Shown: positions 55,103-64,000 of the stretch, one piece after another
Layout of the letters: every line of letters begins with the position of its first letter
How positions within the stretch are numbered: the stretch's first letter is position 1
From: Arenicella xantha
Lineage (GTDB): Bacteria > Pseudomonadota > Gammaproteobacteria > Arenicellales > Arenicellaceae
Reading direction: 5' to 3'
Length of the DNA: 64,000 nt
Assembly: GCF_003315245.1 (NCBI RefSeq)
Contig: NZ_QNRT01000003.1
Coordinates: 1 to 64,000, forward strand
Program-made: the position numbers and the translations under genes
The notes under the pieces: generated by a model
What the model was told of the DNA's origin: nothing
The model's database searches: none
Seen by the model: the letters and a program-made list of their open reading frames with translations, nothing else

Positions 55103-56035
55103 TTGAAAACGCTTGTCACTGGCTCATTGGCATTCGACACAATAATGGTGTTCGAAGATCAGTTTAAAAACCATATTCTCCCAGACCAAACCCATATTTT
55201 GAATGTGTCGTTTTTGGTGCCCGAAATGACACGCCACTATGGTGGATGTGCGGGTAATATTGCATATACCCTGGCGATGCTGGGCGGTGATCCGCTGATT
55301 ATGGCCACTGTCGGCGAAGATTTTGGGGCGTATTCTCAGTATTTGGAGCAAAAGGGCTTAAATCAAGAGTATGTAACTCAAGTTGCTGGAACCTTTACCG
55401 GTCAATGTTTCATTACTACAGATGTCGACAATAACCAAATTAATGCGTTCCATCCCGGTGCAATGAATCATGCTCATGTCAACAAAGTTGGTGATGCAAG
55501 TGGCATTGAGTTGGGTATTGTTGGCCCAGACGGTCGAGATGCCATGATTCAGCATTCAGAGCAATTCGCTGAACTAAATATTCCATTTGTATTCGATCCA
55601 GGTCAAGGGTTGCCGATGTTTGACGGTGCTGATTGTTTAAAGTTCTTAAGCGAAGCGACCTACACCATTGTTAATGACTATGAAAGTCAGATGTTATTGG
55701 GAAAGACCGGACTTACGCTCGAACAATTAGCCGAAAAAGTCGACGCATTGATAGTTACGCGCGGGGGCTCAGGCTCTGAAATATACGCCAATGGCGAAAA
55801 AATAGTGATTCCGTCGGCGCCGATTAGCTCGGTAGTTGATCCAACTGGTTGTGGTGATGCGTATCGCGCCGGTGTGTTGTTCGGTCTCGCCAAAGGTTAC
55901 TCTTGGCAAGTTTGTGGTCAAATTGGCGCGCTGTGTGGCGCGATAAAAATCGAACATTCAGGTACTCAAAACCATGCGTTTACGATGTCGGAATTCGCTG
56001 AGCGATACCGCTCGGCCTTCGGTCAAGACTTGTAG
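55103..56035 (+). CDS. PfkB-family sugar/adenosine kinase
   Basis: Protein of 310 residues: MTRHYGGCAGNIAYTLAMLGGDP (residues 40-62) and the anion-hole motif VDPTGCGDAYRAG (about 243-255). Style is close to bacterial adenosine/ribokinase-like kinases. The start is TTG at 55103 with AGGAG seven bases upstream; no ATG nearby. Non-canonical start suggests a low level of translation. Confidence 0.87.
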   Translation: MKTLVTGSLAFDTIMVFEDQFKNHILPDQTHILNVSFLVPEMTRHYGGCAGNIAYTLAMLGGDPLIMATVGEDFGAYSQYLEQKGLNQEYVTQVAGTFTGQCFITTDVDNNQINAFHPGAMNHAHVNKVGDASGIELGIVGPDGRDAMIQHSEQFAELNIPFVFDPGQGLPMFDGADCLKFLSEATYTIVNDYESQMLLGKTGLTLEQLAEKVDALIVTRGGSGSEIYANGEKIVIPSAPISSVVDPTGCGDAYRAGVLFGLAKGYSWQVCGQIGALCGAIKIEHSGTQNHAFTMSEFAERYRSAFGQDL

Positions 56036-56053
56036 TAACTTTCAGGGTCGATA

Positions 56054-56839
56054 ATGTTAACTCATCCCAATTTTGATCCGGTAGCATTTCAGCTCGGACC
56101 TCTGGCTGTGCATTGGTATGGCTTGATGTATGTTTGCGGATTTGTCAGTGCTTATTTGCTTTGGCTTTATCGTATTCGGACCTACCCGCGCTATGCAGAT
56201 GCAAATTGGAATGCCGATCGTATTTCTGATCTGATTTTCTATGGTGCGCTTGGTGCGGTGATCGGCGGTCGATTAGGGTATGTGTTGTTTTACAAGCCAG
56301 CGTATTATCTGAATAATTTAACCGAAGTTGTGTTTATTCAGGAAGGCGGGATGTCATTTCACGGCGGCCTTCTCGGTGTTATTTGCGCACTCTATTTGTT
56401 TAGTCGAAAAATCAATTTGCCGTTCTTGCAGGTGGCTGATTTTGTCGCACCAGTTGCTCCAATCGGCTTGTTCTTTGGCCGGATGGGTAACTTTATAAAC
56501 CAGGAGCTGTGGGGTAAAACTACCGATTTGCCGTGGGGCATGATATTTTCTAACGGCGGACCGCTGCCGAGACATCCTTCTATGGTCTACGAGGCTATCC
56601 TTGAAGGGTTGTTGTTGCTAGCGATTATTTGGTTGGTCGCTCGTAAAGAAAGAGCCTTTGGCACACTTTCGGGTTTGTTTCTGATCGGCTACTCTTTGTC
56701 CAGAATGCTGGTAGAGCTTGTTCGTGTGCCAGATCAACACTTAAATTATCTATTATTTGACTGGGTAACCATGGGGCAGGTGTTAAGCTTGCCTATGTTA
56801 CTGTTAGGTTTGTTTTTAGTTTTCAAGACAAATCGTTAA
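56054..56839 (+). CDS. lgt: Prolipoprotein diacylglyceryl transferase
   Basis: Protein of 261 residues, seven-helix membrane enzyme. HWYGLMYVCGF, YVLFYKPAYY, GGMSFHGGLLG and GRMGNFINQELWG are Lgt motifs with His and Arg active residues. First step of lipoprotein maturation; lnt lies 1.5 kb downstream. Confidence 0.95.
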   Translation: MLTHPNFDPVAFQLGPLAVHWYGLMYVCGFVSAYLLWLYRIRTYPRYADANWNADRISDLIFYGALGAVIGGRLGYVLFYKPAYYLNNLTEVVFIQEGGMSFHGGLLGVICALYLFSRKINLPFLQVADFVAPVAPIGLFFGRMGNFINQELWGKTTDLPWGMIFSNGGPLPRHPSMVYEAILEGLLLLAIIWLVARKERAFGTLSGLFLIGYSLSRMLVELVRVPDQHLNYLLFDWVTMGQVLSLPMLLLGLFLVFKTNR

Positions 56840-56859
56840 TTACTGTCTAGGAATATTGT

Positions 56860-57510
56860 ATGAACTTTTCGTTTCTGTATCTAAATATGCCATTTTCGAA
56901 GCTTGTCGGCATTGTCCGTGGTTCCATGTTATTGGCGTTCTTGTTGGCCTCACCGTCGGCCTTCGCTATTAAAAAATGTCAGGATGAAGAGGGCCAATGG
57001 CATTATGGAGATACTGCGGTGCATGAATGCGAAAAGTCGAAGGTCACAACCCTCGATAATCGTGGTTTTATTCGAGATCAAAACGAAGCCCCAAAAACTG
57101 AAGAAGAGTTGGCTGCCGAGCAATCAACCAGAGCCAAAATCGAAGCTGAGGAAAAAAAGCTGTCAGATGAAAAGGAGGAGCGCAACCGTTTACTCAGTAT
57201 TTATCAAACGGAGGCGGATATTGACCGACAGTTGGACAACCAGATTTACTCAGTTGAAAGTAGTATCGCGGTACACAATGTTTACCTAAAGGGGATGGCG
57301 CGAAAAATAGAACGCCTGGAGGCTAAAAAGCCTGAGCAAAACGCTAAGCGTGCTGAGCGAACTCAAGCGGAAATTGATGCCTCATTGGCTAAAATAAAGG
57401 AGTCGGAGGAAGAGCTCAAAAACCTTGAGATGCAAAAAACTCAGATTCAAGAGCGGTTCGCTCGCGAGAAAGAGCTTTTTAAGGCATTCAACGAGGAAGG
57501 TAATCGTTAG
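56860..57510 (+). CDS. DUF4124 exported coiled-coil protein
   Basis: Protein of 216 residues: signal peptide (about 1-36), DUF4124-like segment KKCQDEEGQWHYGDTAVHEC (residues 38-57), then a long charged coiled coil. Periplasmic, possibly structural; partner unknown. Between lgt and lnt, both lipoprotein-maturation enzymes. Confidence 0.78.
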   Translation: MNFSFLYLNMPFSKLVGIVRGSMLLAFLLASPSAFAIKKCQDEEGQWHYGDTAVHECEKSKVTTLDNRGFIRDQNEAPKTEEELAAEQSTRAKIEAEEKKLSDEKEERNRLLSIYQTEADIDRQLDNQIYSVESSIAVHNVYLKGMARKIERLEAKKPEQNAKRAERTQAEIDASLAKIKESEEELKNLEMQKTQIQERFAREKELFKAFNEEGNR

Positions 57511-57519
57511 TCCTGTTGC

Positions 57520-59061
57520 TTGGCTGCTAGACTTTTGATGAAAAACAGCGGTTGGAGAGGCTTAGGTGCGAGCTTTGTTAGTGGCGCGCTGTTAGTGCTC
57601 GCCTTTGCGCCATTTGGATTTTGGTTGCTTGCGCCCTTATGCATGGTTGCATTTTTTTCGCAGTTAATTAATTCATCGCCTAAAGTTGCCATGCTGCGAG
57701 GTTTGGCTTTTGGTCTGGGGCTATACGGATTTGGTGTGTCTTGGGTTTATGTTTCCTTATCGACATATGGAGGCATGCCATTCTGGATGGGTAGTATTGC
57801 TGTGCTTGGGTTCGCGGGAATATTGGCATCTTTAATCGCAATTATGGCTTGGTTGGTTGCGCGTTCGACTCCAGCTGGTAGTACGCTCCGCTTGTTTATG
57901 CTGCCGTTCGCATGGTGTGTGTTCGAGTGGCTTAAAAGTTGGGTGTTAACTGGGTTCCCTTGGCTAGATCTAGGCTATACACAAACCGATACTTGGCTTT
58001 CAGGTTGGGCACCAATCGGCGGAGTCTATTTAGTTAGCTTTATGGTCTGTTTGATTTCGGTCCTGACCAGTGCGATCTTCAAGACGCGTGAATACCGCAT
58101 GATTCCGTTGATTGCCGCATTGATTGGACTCTCCTGGTCTGCTAACTATATTAATTGGACCAAGGACGACGGCACTGCGTTACGGGTGGCTATAGTTCAG
58201 GCCGATGTTCCAATTAACCAAAAATGGCAGTCAGATAGCCGGGCTAGAGTAATTGAGAACTACCGTACGCAGAGTCGAGCTCTAGCCGCTGGCTCTCAAT
58301 TGGATTTAGTTGTTTGGCCTGAAACGGCGCTGCCTATACATTTGCAGCATTTGACTCCTGAATTTTGGCAGACCAGCGTACCTGTCGGAACAGCTTTGTT
58401 GACGGGGCTCATAGACACACCGAGTTTGCTAGACCACGCTCCGTCGTATGATCGTAGTTACAATGCCGCGGCGTTAGTCTGTAATGTGGAGGATGGTGTT
58501 CCTCAGGTGTACCGAAAACGGCATTTAGTGCCATTTGGCGAGTACTTGCCCTTAAGATTCTTATTTCAGTGGGTTTTAGATTATCTAGAGCTTCCAATGT
58601 CTGACTTTTATGCCGGGTCAGGCATGCAACCATTGAGCTGTGGGAGCAGAATCAAGATTGGTTTATCAATTTGTTATGAGGATGCGTTTGCTGATGAATA
58701 TCGTCGGTATTTAGGGGATGCGGGTATATTGGTAAATATTGGAGAAGACGCTTGGTTTGGCGACTCATTTGCACCTCACCAAAGATTGCAGATGGCGCAA
58801 ATGCGGGCGCGCGAATTGTCGCGGCCTATGGTTCGCAGCGCTAACTCAGGGCCGTCAGCCTTTATTGATCATCGTGGGGTTATCACCGCTCAAAGCCTTC
58901 AATTTACCCAAGCTAACCTGGTAGAGCGTGTTTACCCACAAATAGGAACAACTTGGTACTACCGATTCGGAAGCTGGATTGTGCTTTTCTCAGGAATTAT
59001 CTGGTTATTAGCCGGTTTGTTGTCGATAGTGACCGCCAGCCGAAGCAACACGGGCCGATAA
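57520..59061 (+). CDS. lnt: Apolipoprotein N-acyltransferase
   Basis: Protein of 513 residues from TTG 57520 (ATG at 57538 is an alternative). Six to seven transmembrane helices, then a nitrilase-like domain with catalytic Glu268 (VVWPETALPIHL), Lys333 (RKRHLVPFGEYLP) and Cys385 (ICYEDAF). Adds the third acyl chain to lipoproteins. Confidence 0.94.
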   Translation: MAARLLMKNSGWRGLGASFVSGALLVLAFAPFGFWLLAPLCMVAFFSQLINSSPKVAMLRGLAFGLGLYGFGVSWVYVSLSTYGGMPFWMGSIAVLGFAGILASLIAIMAWLVARSTPAGSTLRLFMLPFAWCVFEWLKSWVLTGFPWLDLGYTQTDTWLSGWAPIGGVYLVSFMVCLISVLTSAIFKTREYRMIPLIAALIGLSWSANYINWTKDDGTALRVAIVQADVPINQKWQSDSRARVIENYRTQSRALAAGSQLDLVVWPETALPIHLQHLTPEFWQTSVPVGTALLTGLIDTPSLLDHAPSYDRSYNAAALVCNVEDGVPQVYRKRHLVPFGEYLPLRFLFQWVLDYLELPMSDFYAGSGMQPLSCGSRIKIGLSICYEDAFADEYRRYLGDAGILVNIGEDAWFGDSFAPHQRLQMAQMRARELSRPMVRSANSGPSAFIDHRGVITAQSLQFTQANLVERVYPQIGTTWYYRFGSWIVLFSGIIWLLAGLLSIVTASRSNTGR

Positions 59062-59080
59062 GGTAGACGATTAGTCGCTC

Positions 59081-59779
59081 TTAGATTTCGCCCATTTTAC
59101 GCAGTGCTTTGTCGAGTCCAGAGAAGTTGGGTCGTCTTACCTTGCTAGGCTCTCCGTTTGCGGATCTTGGCCTAGCGCGTTGTTTCTGAGTTCGCTGGTT
59201 TGTTGGTGATTGGAATTGGCCTGCTTGTTGGGCGGTTCCGGCTGGCTCATAGTTAGCAAGGCTGCCAACAAAGGGCGCCAACTCCTCGGCTGTTTTGATA
59301 TTTAGAGGTAGGCTTTCGGTCGCACCGTTGCGATTCAATAAAACTTCAGTGCCGCGAATCTCCTTAATTGATGCGCCGGCGCCTTTGATTTCTTGGCCAA
59401 CAGCGTACAGTTCAGCTGGTTTTTTTCCGGACGTTATAATTGCGCGGGCCATTCCTTCTCGACTATCCCAAAGGATACCCTGCAACTTAAGATTTAGCGT
59501 TGTTTTCACAACAGGGCGCTCTACTTTTTTGGGAGGAATCTTGCCGAACAAATTAGCTTTAACGATGTTGTTGACCTGATACCCCGCGTCCCGCTTAGTT
59601 TGGATCGGTGGAATGTTTTGTGGAGCATAATTAAGGGCTCGCACTTGTTGCTGGCGATAAACATCCCATGTGACACTCGCGAGTATTAAGCACAGAAATA
59701 ACGCCGCCGCCACTTTTAGTATCAGCGGTCCGTGGCGTACCCATATGCGGTTGTTAGAAATAGTATTAAGTAGCTCCAT
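59081..59779 (-). CDS. gspC: Type II secretion system protein C
   Basis: Protein of 232 residues: short cytoplasmic start, one transmembrane helix (about 20-40), then the homology region (LNLKLQGILWDSREGMARAIITSGK, ELYAVGQEIKGAGASIKEI) of GspC that contacts the GspD secretin. No C-terminal PDZ or coiled-coil domain: a Pro/Gln/Arg-rich tail ends the protein. No other gsp genes are in the window. Confidence 0.83.
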   Translation of the reverse strand: MELLNTISNNRIWVRHGPLILKVAAALFLCLILASVTWDVYRQQQVRALNYAPQNIPPIQTKRDAGYQVNNIVKANLFGKIPPKKVERPVVKTTLNLKLQGILWDSREGMARAIITSGKKPAELYAVGQEIKGAGASIKEIRGTEVLLNRNGATESLPLNIKTAEELAPFVGSLANYEPAGTAQQAGQFQSPTNQRTQKQRARPRSANGEPSKVRRPNFSGLDKALRKMGEI

Positions 59780-59883
59780 GCTCTATAGTTTACCTTATTC
59801 TATTTGAAACCTATATCTCTTCGATTGTGGGCTAGTTTGTATAGGTGGCCTGGATATACCAAATTTTGTCTTGTTGATAAACT

Positions 59884-60306
59884 ATGAAAGTTAAATCATT
59901 TCAAATGCTTACGCTCGATCAATGGGGTTGGATGATGGTTGCCTATTGGCGTCTTTGGATGGTTTGGCTTAGGATTAAATTCAAGCAAGGTAACTGGTTG
60001 AGGCAAAAAGTGTTGGCTCCCCAGCCATCATCTTCAGCTGAAACCTCTGCGTTTGATCCTAGGTGGCTTGCTATGCATGAGTCGGTGCGCTTAGCTGCTC
60101 GACTTCACATTGTGTCGATGGCCTGTTTGCCGCGGTCAATCGTGCTGGCGGATATGCTACGCCGTCAAGGTGATAGAGCGATTGTAAGAATTGGCGTGAA
60201 CAAGGCTGGCGTGCAGTTTGTTAGCCATGCGTGGGTCGAAGTAGATGGTTGCATGGTCGGTGAGCCGGAACACGTGAGTGAGCAGTTTGCTTTATTGAAA
60301 CTGTAG
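59884..60306 (+). CDS. Lasso-peptide B2-type transglutaminase-like protein
   Basis: Protein of 140 residues. It matches the B2 protease family (PF13471): CLPRSIVLADMLRRQGDRAIVRIGV holds the catalytic Cys (about residue 81), and SHAWVEVDG the His (about 118). Lasso-peptide B2 proteins cleave the leader of the precursor. No B1/RRE protein, precursor peptide or asparagine-synthetase-like cyclase gene is nearby, so the role here is open. Divergent from gspC; no clear ribosome site. Confidence 0.82.
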   Translation: MKVKSFQMLTLDQWGWMMVAYWRLWMVWLRIKFKQGNWLRQKVLAPQPSSSAETSAFDPRWLAMHESVRLAARLHIVSMACLPRSIVLADMLRRQGDRAIVRIGVNKAGVQFVSHAWVEVDGCMVGEPEHVSEQFALLKL

Positions 60307-60342
60307 CGGTGCTGTTCTTTGTTGTGGCGATTTGAAGGTTTA

Positions 60343-61701
60343 TTAAAGCAAAATAACGGTGGCAAGTCCGAGCACTGAAAAGTATCCCACCACGTCGGTT
60401 ACCGTAGTCAGAGCCACGCCGCCAGCTAAGGCTGGGTCGATGTTTACTTTTTCTAGTAATATTGGAATGAATACGCCGGCTACAGCGCCCATAAATAGAT
60501 TGGCCGTCATGGCTGCGGCGATCACTAAACCCAGTTGCAGATCTTGGTACCAAAGCGATGCAATAAGGGCGATCACGGTTGCCCAAATAACGCCGTTTAA
60601 CATGCCGACTAAGGTTTCTTTTTGTAATACGTTATAAAAGTTTTCACTCGAAATTGTGCCAACACTCATGCCGCGTATGACGACGGTAAGAGTTTGTGTG
60701 CCGGCATTTCCGCCCATACTGGCGACAATCGGCATCAGGACGGCGAGCGCTACTAGTTGTTGAATCGATCCTTCAAATAAGCCGATTACCCATGAGCCAA
60801 GCAGCGCTGTTACTAGGTTAACGGCTAGCCAGATAGTGCGGCGCCGCGAGGTGCGAGCCACTGGTGCAAAGATGTCTTCTTCTTCACGTAGGCCAGCCGC
60901 GGCCATGATGTCGTGTTCAGCTTGCTCGCGGATTACATCGACAACGTCGTCAATGGTTATTCGACCTAGTAAGCGGCCAGATTCGTCCACTACCGGCGCT
61001 GTAATTAGGTTGTAATCGGCAAACGCCTTGGCAACATCTTGTTCGCTGTCTAAGCATCGAAAACTCACCGGTGATTCTATCGCGTGATCAATCGCTAAGT
61101 GATGACCAGGTTGCGTTAGTAGGGTATTGATCGGCAAAATTCCCTTGAGGCGCTTTTCGCGATCAACCAAATAGATTGTGTCGGTATTGTCTGGTAGTTC
61201 AGTTTTAAGCCTGAGGTAGTGGAGTACAACATCTAATGACACATTATCTCGCACCACGGTGGCGTCAAAGTTCATCAGGCCGCCTGCACTATCTTCAGGA
61301 TAAGAGAGTACCTCACCAAGATTGTTACGCGTTTCAACATCAACGGCAAACAACACGTCCGCTAGTAATGCCTCTGGCATATCCGGTATTAAGTCGGCGA
61401 TGTCATCTATGTCCAGAACCTTGATGGCATCGATTAGCTCTTGCTTATCTAGTTCATGCGCTAGATTCTTAAACACGCCTTCGGTGAGTTCTGCTAGAAC
61501 TTCACCTTTAACTGTTTCCGGTATGTAGTTCCAAGCTAAGGGCCGTTTTGCAAGGGTTAGCCGTTCCAGTATGTCTGCTATGTCCGCCGGATGAGCATCA
61601 GCGAATTGTGCACGCACAGCACTGGTGTCTCCAGCCGTTAAGAGCTCGTCAATAGTTGGGGATGTTGGCGTTGCTTGTTGCACGATAGTAGTGTCCCGCA
61701 T
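60343..61701 (-). CDS. mgtE: Magnesium transporter MgtE
   Basis: Protein of 452 residues: MgtE N-domain (about 20-125), two CBS domains (about 130-250) and a five-helix transmembrane domain with GNAGTQTLTVVIRG (about 332-345). Mg2+-gated channel. In the rapZ-HPr-enzyme I neighbourhood of several proteobacteria mgtE lies last, as here. Confidence 0.94.
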   Translation of the reverse strand: MRDTTIVQQATPTSPTIDELLTAGDTSAVRAQFADAHPADIADILERLTLAKRPLAWNYIPETVKGEVLAELTEGVFKNLAHELDKQELIDAIKVLDIDDIADLIPDMPEALLADVLFAVDVETRNNLGEVLSYPEDSAGGLMNFDATVVRDNVSLDVVLHYLRLKTELPDNTDTIYLVDREKRLKGILPINTLLTQPGHHLAIDHAIESPVSFRCLDSEQDVAKAFADYNLITAPVVDESGRLLGRITIDDVVDVIREQAEHDIMAAAGLREEEDIFAPVARTSRRRTIWLAVNLVTALLGSWVIGLFEGSIQQLVALAVLMPIVASMGGNAGTQTLTVVIRGMSVGTISSENFYNVLQKETLVGMLNGVIWATVIALIASLWYQDLQLGLVIAAAMTANLFMGAVAGVFIPILLEKVNIDPALAGGVALTTVTDVVGYFSVLGLATVILL

Positions 61702-61807
61702 AACGTAAATTTCGTTAGCGGCGTAGTCTCCAAAGTCGGGTGGTTGAGTCTATTATAACGAGCCATGTGTATCTGCGCATTACACATCGACTAAGTTGCA
61801 GCAGAGT

Positions 61808-63541
61808 CTAAACAGCGTTTAGCTTACTAAGAAACTCGCGGGCTTCAGTCGTGTTATCGGCATTGATTACTTTGCCAACAAGATACCTTAATTTACTGGT
61901 GTCCGCCGACAAGACTTGTTCTTTGACGTTCAATAGATAGGTTGCATCCATACTAAAATTCTTTAGGCCAAGCCCCAATAACAGCCGCGTATATCGATCA
62001 TTACCGGCCATTTCTCCGCATAATGAGACTGGAATATTGGCTTTCTCGCCAGCTCTTATCACGGTTCTAATTAGTTGTAGCACGGCTGGATGGGTTGGGT
62101 CATACAAATAGTTGACTGCGTCATCAACCCGATCGATAGCTAGCGTGTATTGAATCAAATCGTTGGTGCCAATGGATAAAAAATCGAGCTTTTGAGCGAA
62201 GATATCCGCCATAATCGCGGCCGCTGGAACTTCTATCATGCCGCCGATTTTCACGCGTGGATCAAACGCTATATTGGCACTCTTCAATTCCCGCTTGGTT
62301 TGTTTGATTATAGTAAGTACTTGATTTATCTCATCAAAATTACTCACCATGGGGATGAGAATTGACAGCTTTCCAAACGCCGACGCACGTAAAATCGCCC
62401 TCAGCTGTGGCCGAAATAATTCCACGTGATTTAAGCATAATCGCACCGCTCGCAGACCTAGTGGAGATTCACTAGATCGTTTGTTTGGGTAATTAAATGC
62501 GAGTTGTTTGTCGCCACCGATATCGAGTGTGCGAATGACGACTGGACGATCGATCTGAGTCACGATCTTTTTATAATCGCGAAATTGCTCGTTTTCGGTT
62601 GGCGCCGTAGCTCGATTCATAAACAGGTATTCGGTTCTATACAAACCGACGCCTTCGGCATTGACACGTTTAACTTCACGTAGCTCCTTGGCTGATTCAA
62701 TATTGGCTAGTAGGTGAATGCGCTCCCCGTCTAGCGTTTTGGTTTTTCGTCGAATGAGATTGCCGAGTTCTTTTTCTCGCGCACGCAGGCGGCGAGCCTT
62801 AGCGCGGTATTCTTTTAATACTTGTTCGCTCGGATTGACCAGAATAATGCCGCGCAATCCGTCGACAATGAGCAAATCGTCTTCGTTTATGTATTTAGTG
62901 CTGCCATGCAAGCCGACCACTGCTGGGAGCTTTAGTCCGCGCGCGACAATGGCGGTGTGTGATATTTGGCTACCCAAATCGGTGACGAAGGCGACAATAC
63001 GTCGGTCGCGAATATACATTGTCTCGGCTGGCGTTAGATCTTTGCCAACAATGATTTTGCCGCGTAAGTCTTCTTCGTTATATTCGTCTAGTGTGTGAGA
63101 AACGATACCCATTAGATGTCGCAGCAATCGGTCGGTAATATGCTTTACGTCTGATTTTTTTTCACGCAGATAGGGGTCTTCCATCTGTTTGAAAACGTTA
63201 ATCAGGTTGTCCGACTGCTGTTGCAAGGCGTATTCCGCATTGACTAAGTCTTGGCGAATAATTTTGATAGACTCGTTGATCAGTAGAGGGTCCCGCAGCA
63301 TCAACATGTGGGCATTGATAAACGCGGCACTTTCCTTTGGCGCATCTTTGTCTAAGCCCTTTAATAGGTCTTTGTATTGTTGTTCAGCCGCGGCTACTGA
63401 GGCACGAAATCGGCGTACTTCCTGAGTGACCTTGTTGGGCTCGATATTGATTTGCGTGGGTTCAATATCAGCTGTCTTTAACACATAGGCTTGGCCTATC
63501 GCTATCCCGCGCCCAATACCCGATCCAAACAGGCTCAACAT
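61808..63541 (-). CDS. ptsI: PTS enzyme I
   Basis: Protein of 577 residues: phosphohistidine His195 in LGSQISHTAIVARG, PEP-binding GLYRTEYLFMNR and CGEMAGN near the C-terminus. Standard enzyme I length, without the GAF domain of PtsP. Phosphorylates the HPr protein encoded three bases upstream. Confidence 0.94.
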   Translation of the reverse strand: MLSLFGSGIGRGIAIGQAYVLKTADIEPTQINIEPNKVTQEVRRFRASVAAAEQQYKDLLKGLDKDAPKESAAFINAHMLMLRDPLLINESIKIIRQDLVNAEYALQQQSDNLINVFKQMEDPYLREKKSDVKHITDRLLRHLMGIVSHTLDEYNEEDLRGKIIVGKDLTPAETMYIRDRRIVAFVTDLGSQISHTAIVARGLKLPAVVGLHGSTKYINEDDLLIVDGLRGIILVNPSEQVLKEYRAKARRLRAREKELGNLIRRKTKTLDGERIHLLANIESAKELREVKRVNAEGVGLYRTEYLFMNRATAPTENEQFRDYKKIVTQIDRPVVIRTLDIGGDKQLAFNYPNKRSSESPLGLRAVRLCLNHVELFRPQLRAILRASAFGKLSILIPMVSNFDEINQVLTIIKQTKRELKSANIAFDPRVKIGGMIEVPAAAIMADIFAQKLDFLSIGTNDLIQYTLAIDRVDDAVNYLYDPTHPAVLQLIRTVIRAGEKANIPVSLCGEMAGNDRYTRLLLGLGLKNFSMDATYLLNVKEQVLSADTSKLRYLVGKVINADNTTEAREFLSKLNAV

Positions 63542-63544
63542 ATA

Positions 63545-63814
63545 TTATTCATCCTCGTCGAAATAATTATTAATTAGCCCGGTCATGGCCTCCATAGCGG
63601 CATCTTCGTCCTTGCCGGTGGTACGCAATAAAATGTGACTGCCTTTTGACGCAGCCAACATCATTACCGCCATTATGCTTTTTGCATCCGCGGTTTGGCC
63701 ACCGAATACAATCTCGATTCGACTCGAAAATTGTCCAGCTGTGCTCACTAGTTTTGCAGAAGCGCGAGCGTGCAGTCCAAGTTTATTAATGATGTCGATC
63801 TGTTGTTCACGCAT
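63545..63814 (-). CDS. ptsH: HPr-family phosphocarrier
   Basis: Protein of 89 residues: His15 in GLHARASAKLV is the phosphorylation site; SIMAVMMLAASKGS surrounds the regulatory serine position. NPr-like by context, following rapZ by five bases. No mannose-type EIIA gene is between them. Confidence 0.93.
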   Translation of the reverse strand: MREQQIDIINKLGLHARASAKLVSTAGQFSSRIEIVFGGQTADAKSIMAVMMLAASKGSHILLRTTGKDEDAAMEAMTGLINNYFDEDE

Positions 63815-63819
63815 ACGGT

Positions 63820-64000
63820 TTAATGTCTCAGTTCTCGGTGTCGAGCCAGTGTGTGGATGTTTTTGTTTTGGTAGAAGTGTGCGTGTAATTGGCTAACAAG
63901 ATATACCGAACGGTGCTGACCGCCGGTACAACCAATTCCTACGGTAATGTAGTTGCGATTGTCTTTTATAAAGTGCGGCAGCCAATGTTCGACAAAGTTT
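63820..64000 (-). CDS. rapZ: RapZ C-terminal part (cut by window edge)
   Basis: Last 59 codons of a gene reaching out of the window on the right. [23 protein letters not shown] and the ARHREL ending match RapZ (YvcJ), which binds RNA and glucosamine-6-phosphate signals. Followed by HPr. Confidence 0.9.
   Translation of the reverse strand, partial: NFVEHWLPHFIKDNRNYITVGIGCTGGQHRSVYLVSQLHAHFYQNKNIHTLARHRELRH

Noticed and set aside
61702-61807. Magnesium riboswitch (M-box or ykoK) upstream of mgtE
   Set aside because: The gap is only 106 bp and shows no recognisable conserved riboswitch core.

Overview
The window looks like a chromosomal segment of a gammaproteobacterium, probably free-living and marine. 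It has two very different parts. Gene order such as zapA - 6S RNA - fthC, UPF0149 - pepP - ubiH, fur beside an iron transporter, lgt/lnt, and rapZ - HPr - enzyme I - mgtE supports the class; I cannot place it to genus.

Part one (about 1-10,260) is a sedentary chromosomal-integron cassette array. Twenty clear attC sites, all in the same orientation, separate small plus-strand cassettes that are visibly richer in A+T than the rest of the window. Each site runs from an inverse core ending in AAC to a GTTRRRY-type core. No integrase gene is present; the orientation puts attI and intI to the left of the window. Eighteen cassettes carry one ORF each and two carry none of normal size. Those two are equal-length (328 bp) diverged copies in tandem. 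About 13 of the 18 products look exported or membrane-bound. Recognisable families are DUF1272, a SUKH (SMI1/KNR4) protein, a SAM methyltransferase and possibly a PLDc_N-like membrane protein. The array decays at its right end: a degenerate attC, one last AT-rich ORF, then about 340 bp of broken coding sequence.

Part two (10.6-64 kb) is ordinary higher-GC chromosome. 10.6-13 kb, minus strand: Roadblock/LC7, BLUF blue-light receptor, COG2229-type GTPase and a second Roadblock/LC7 protein, the most striking candidate signalling system here. 13.1-14.7 kb: a YtqB/MnmM-like methyltransferase overlapping an MnmC C-domain-like oxidoreductase, together a possible two-protein replacement for MnmC. 14.8-24.7 kb: an MFS-PlsC fusion, tag, a rhomboid protease, a glycerophosphodiesterase, a short aspartokinase-like protein, an HTH/membrane pair, a cold-shock protein and an exported KatG. 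25-30.2 kb: one minus-strand operon with ABC ATPase, ABC permease, amidohydrolase-CIA30 protein and a DesK/DesR-type two-component pair. 30.3-35.4 kb: a DCC-family protein, a CinA-like protein, TatD, TcdA, a B12-radical SAM protein and an 80-residue orphan with its own terminator. 35.6-43.9 kb: SlyD, an acetyltransferase, a flippase-like/beta-propeller fusion and a MOSC protein, then a minus-strand GlpD - glycosyltransferase - epimerase group.

44-50.6 kb is the conserved zapA/6S/fthC and UPF0149/pepP/ubiH neighbourhood. 50.7-53.8 kb holds fur and a Fur-box-controlled ferric iron importer. 54-61.7 kb has gcvH, tpx, a PfkB kinase, lgt, a DUF4124 protein, lnt, an isolated gspC, an isolated lasso-peptide B2-type protein and mgtE. 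The window ends inside rapZ, upstream of HPr and enzyme I. No rRNA, tRNA, CRISPR array or insertion sequence was seen.
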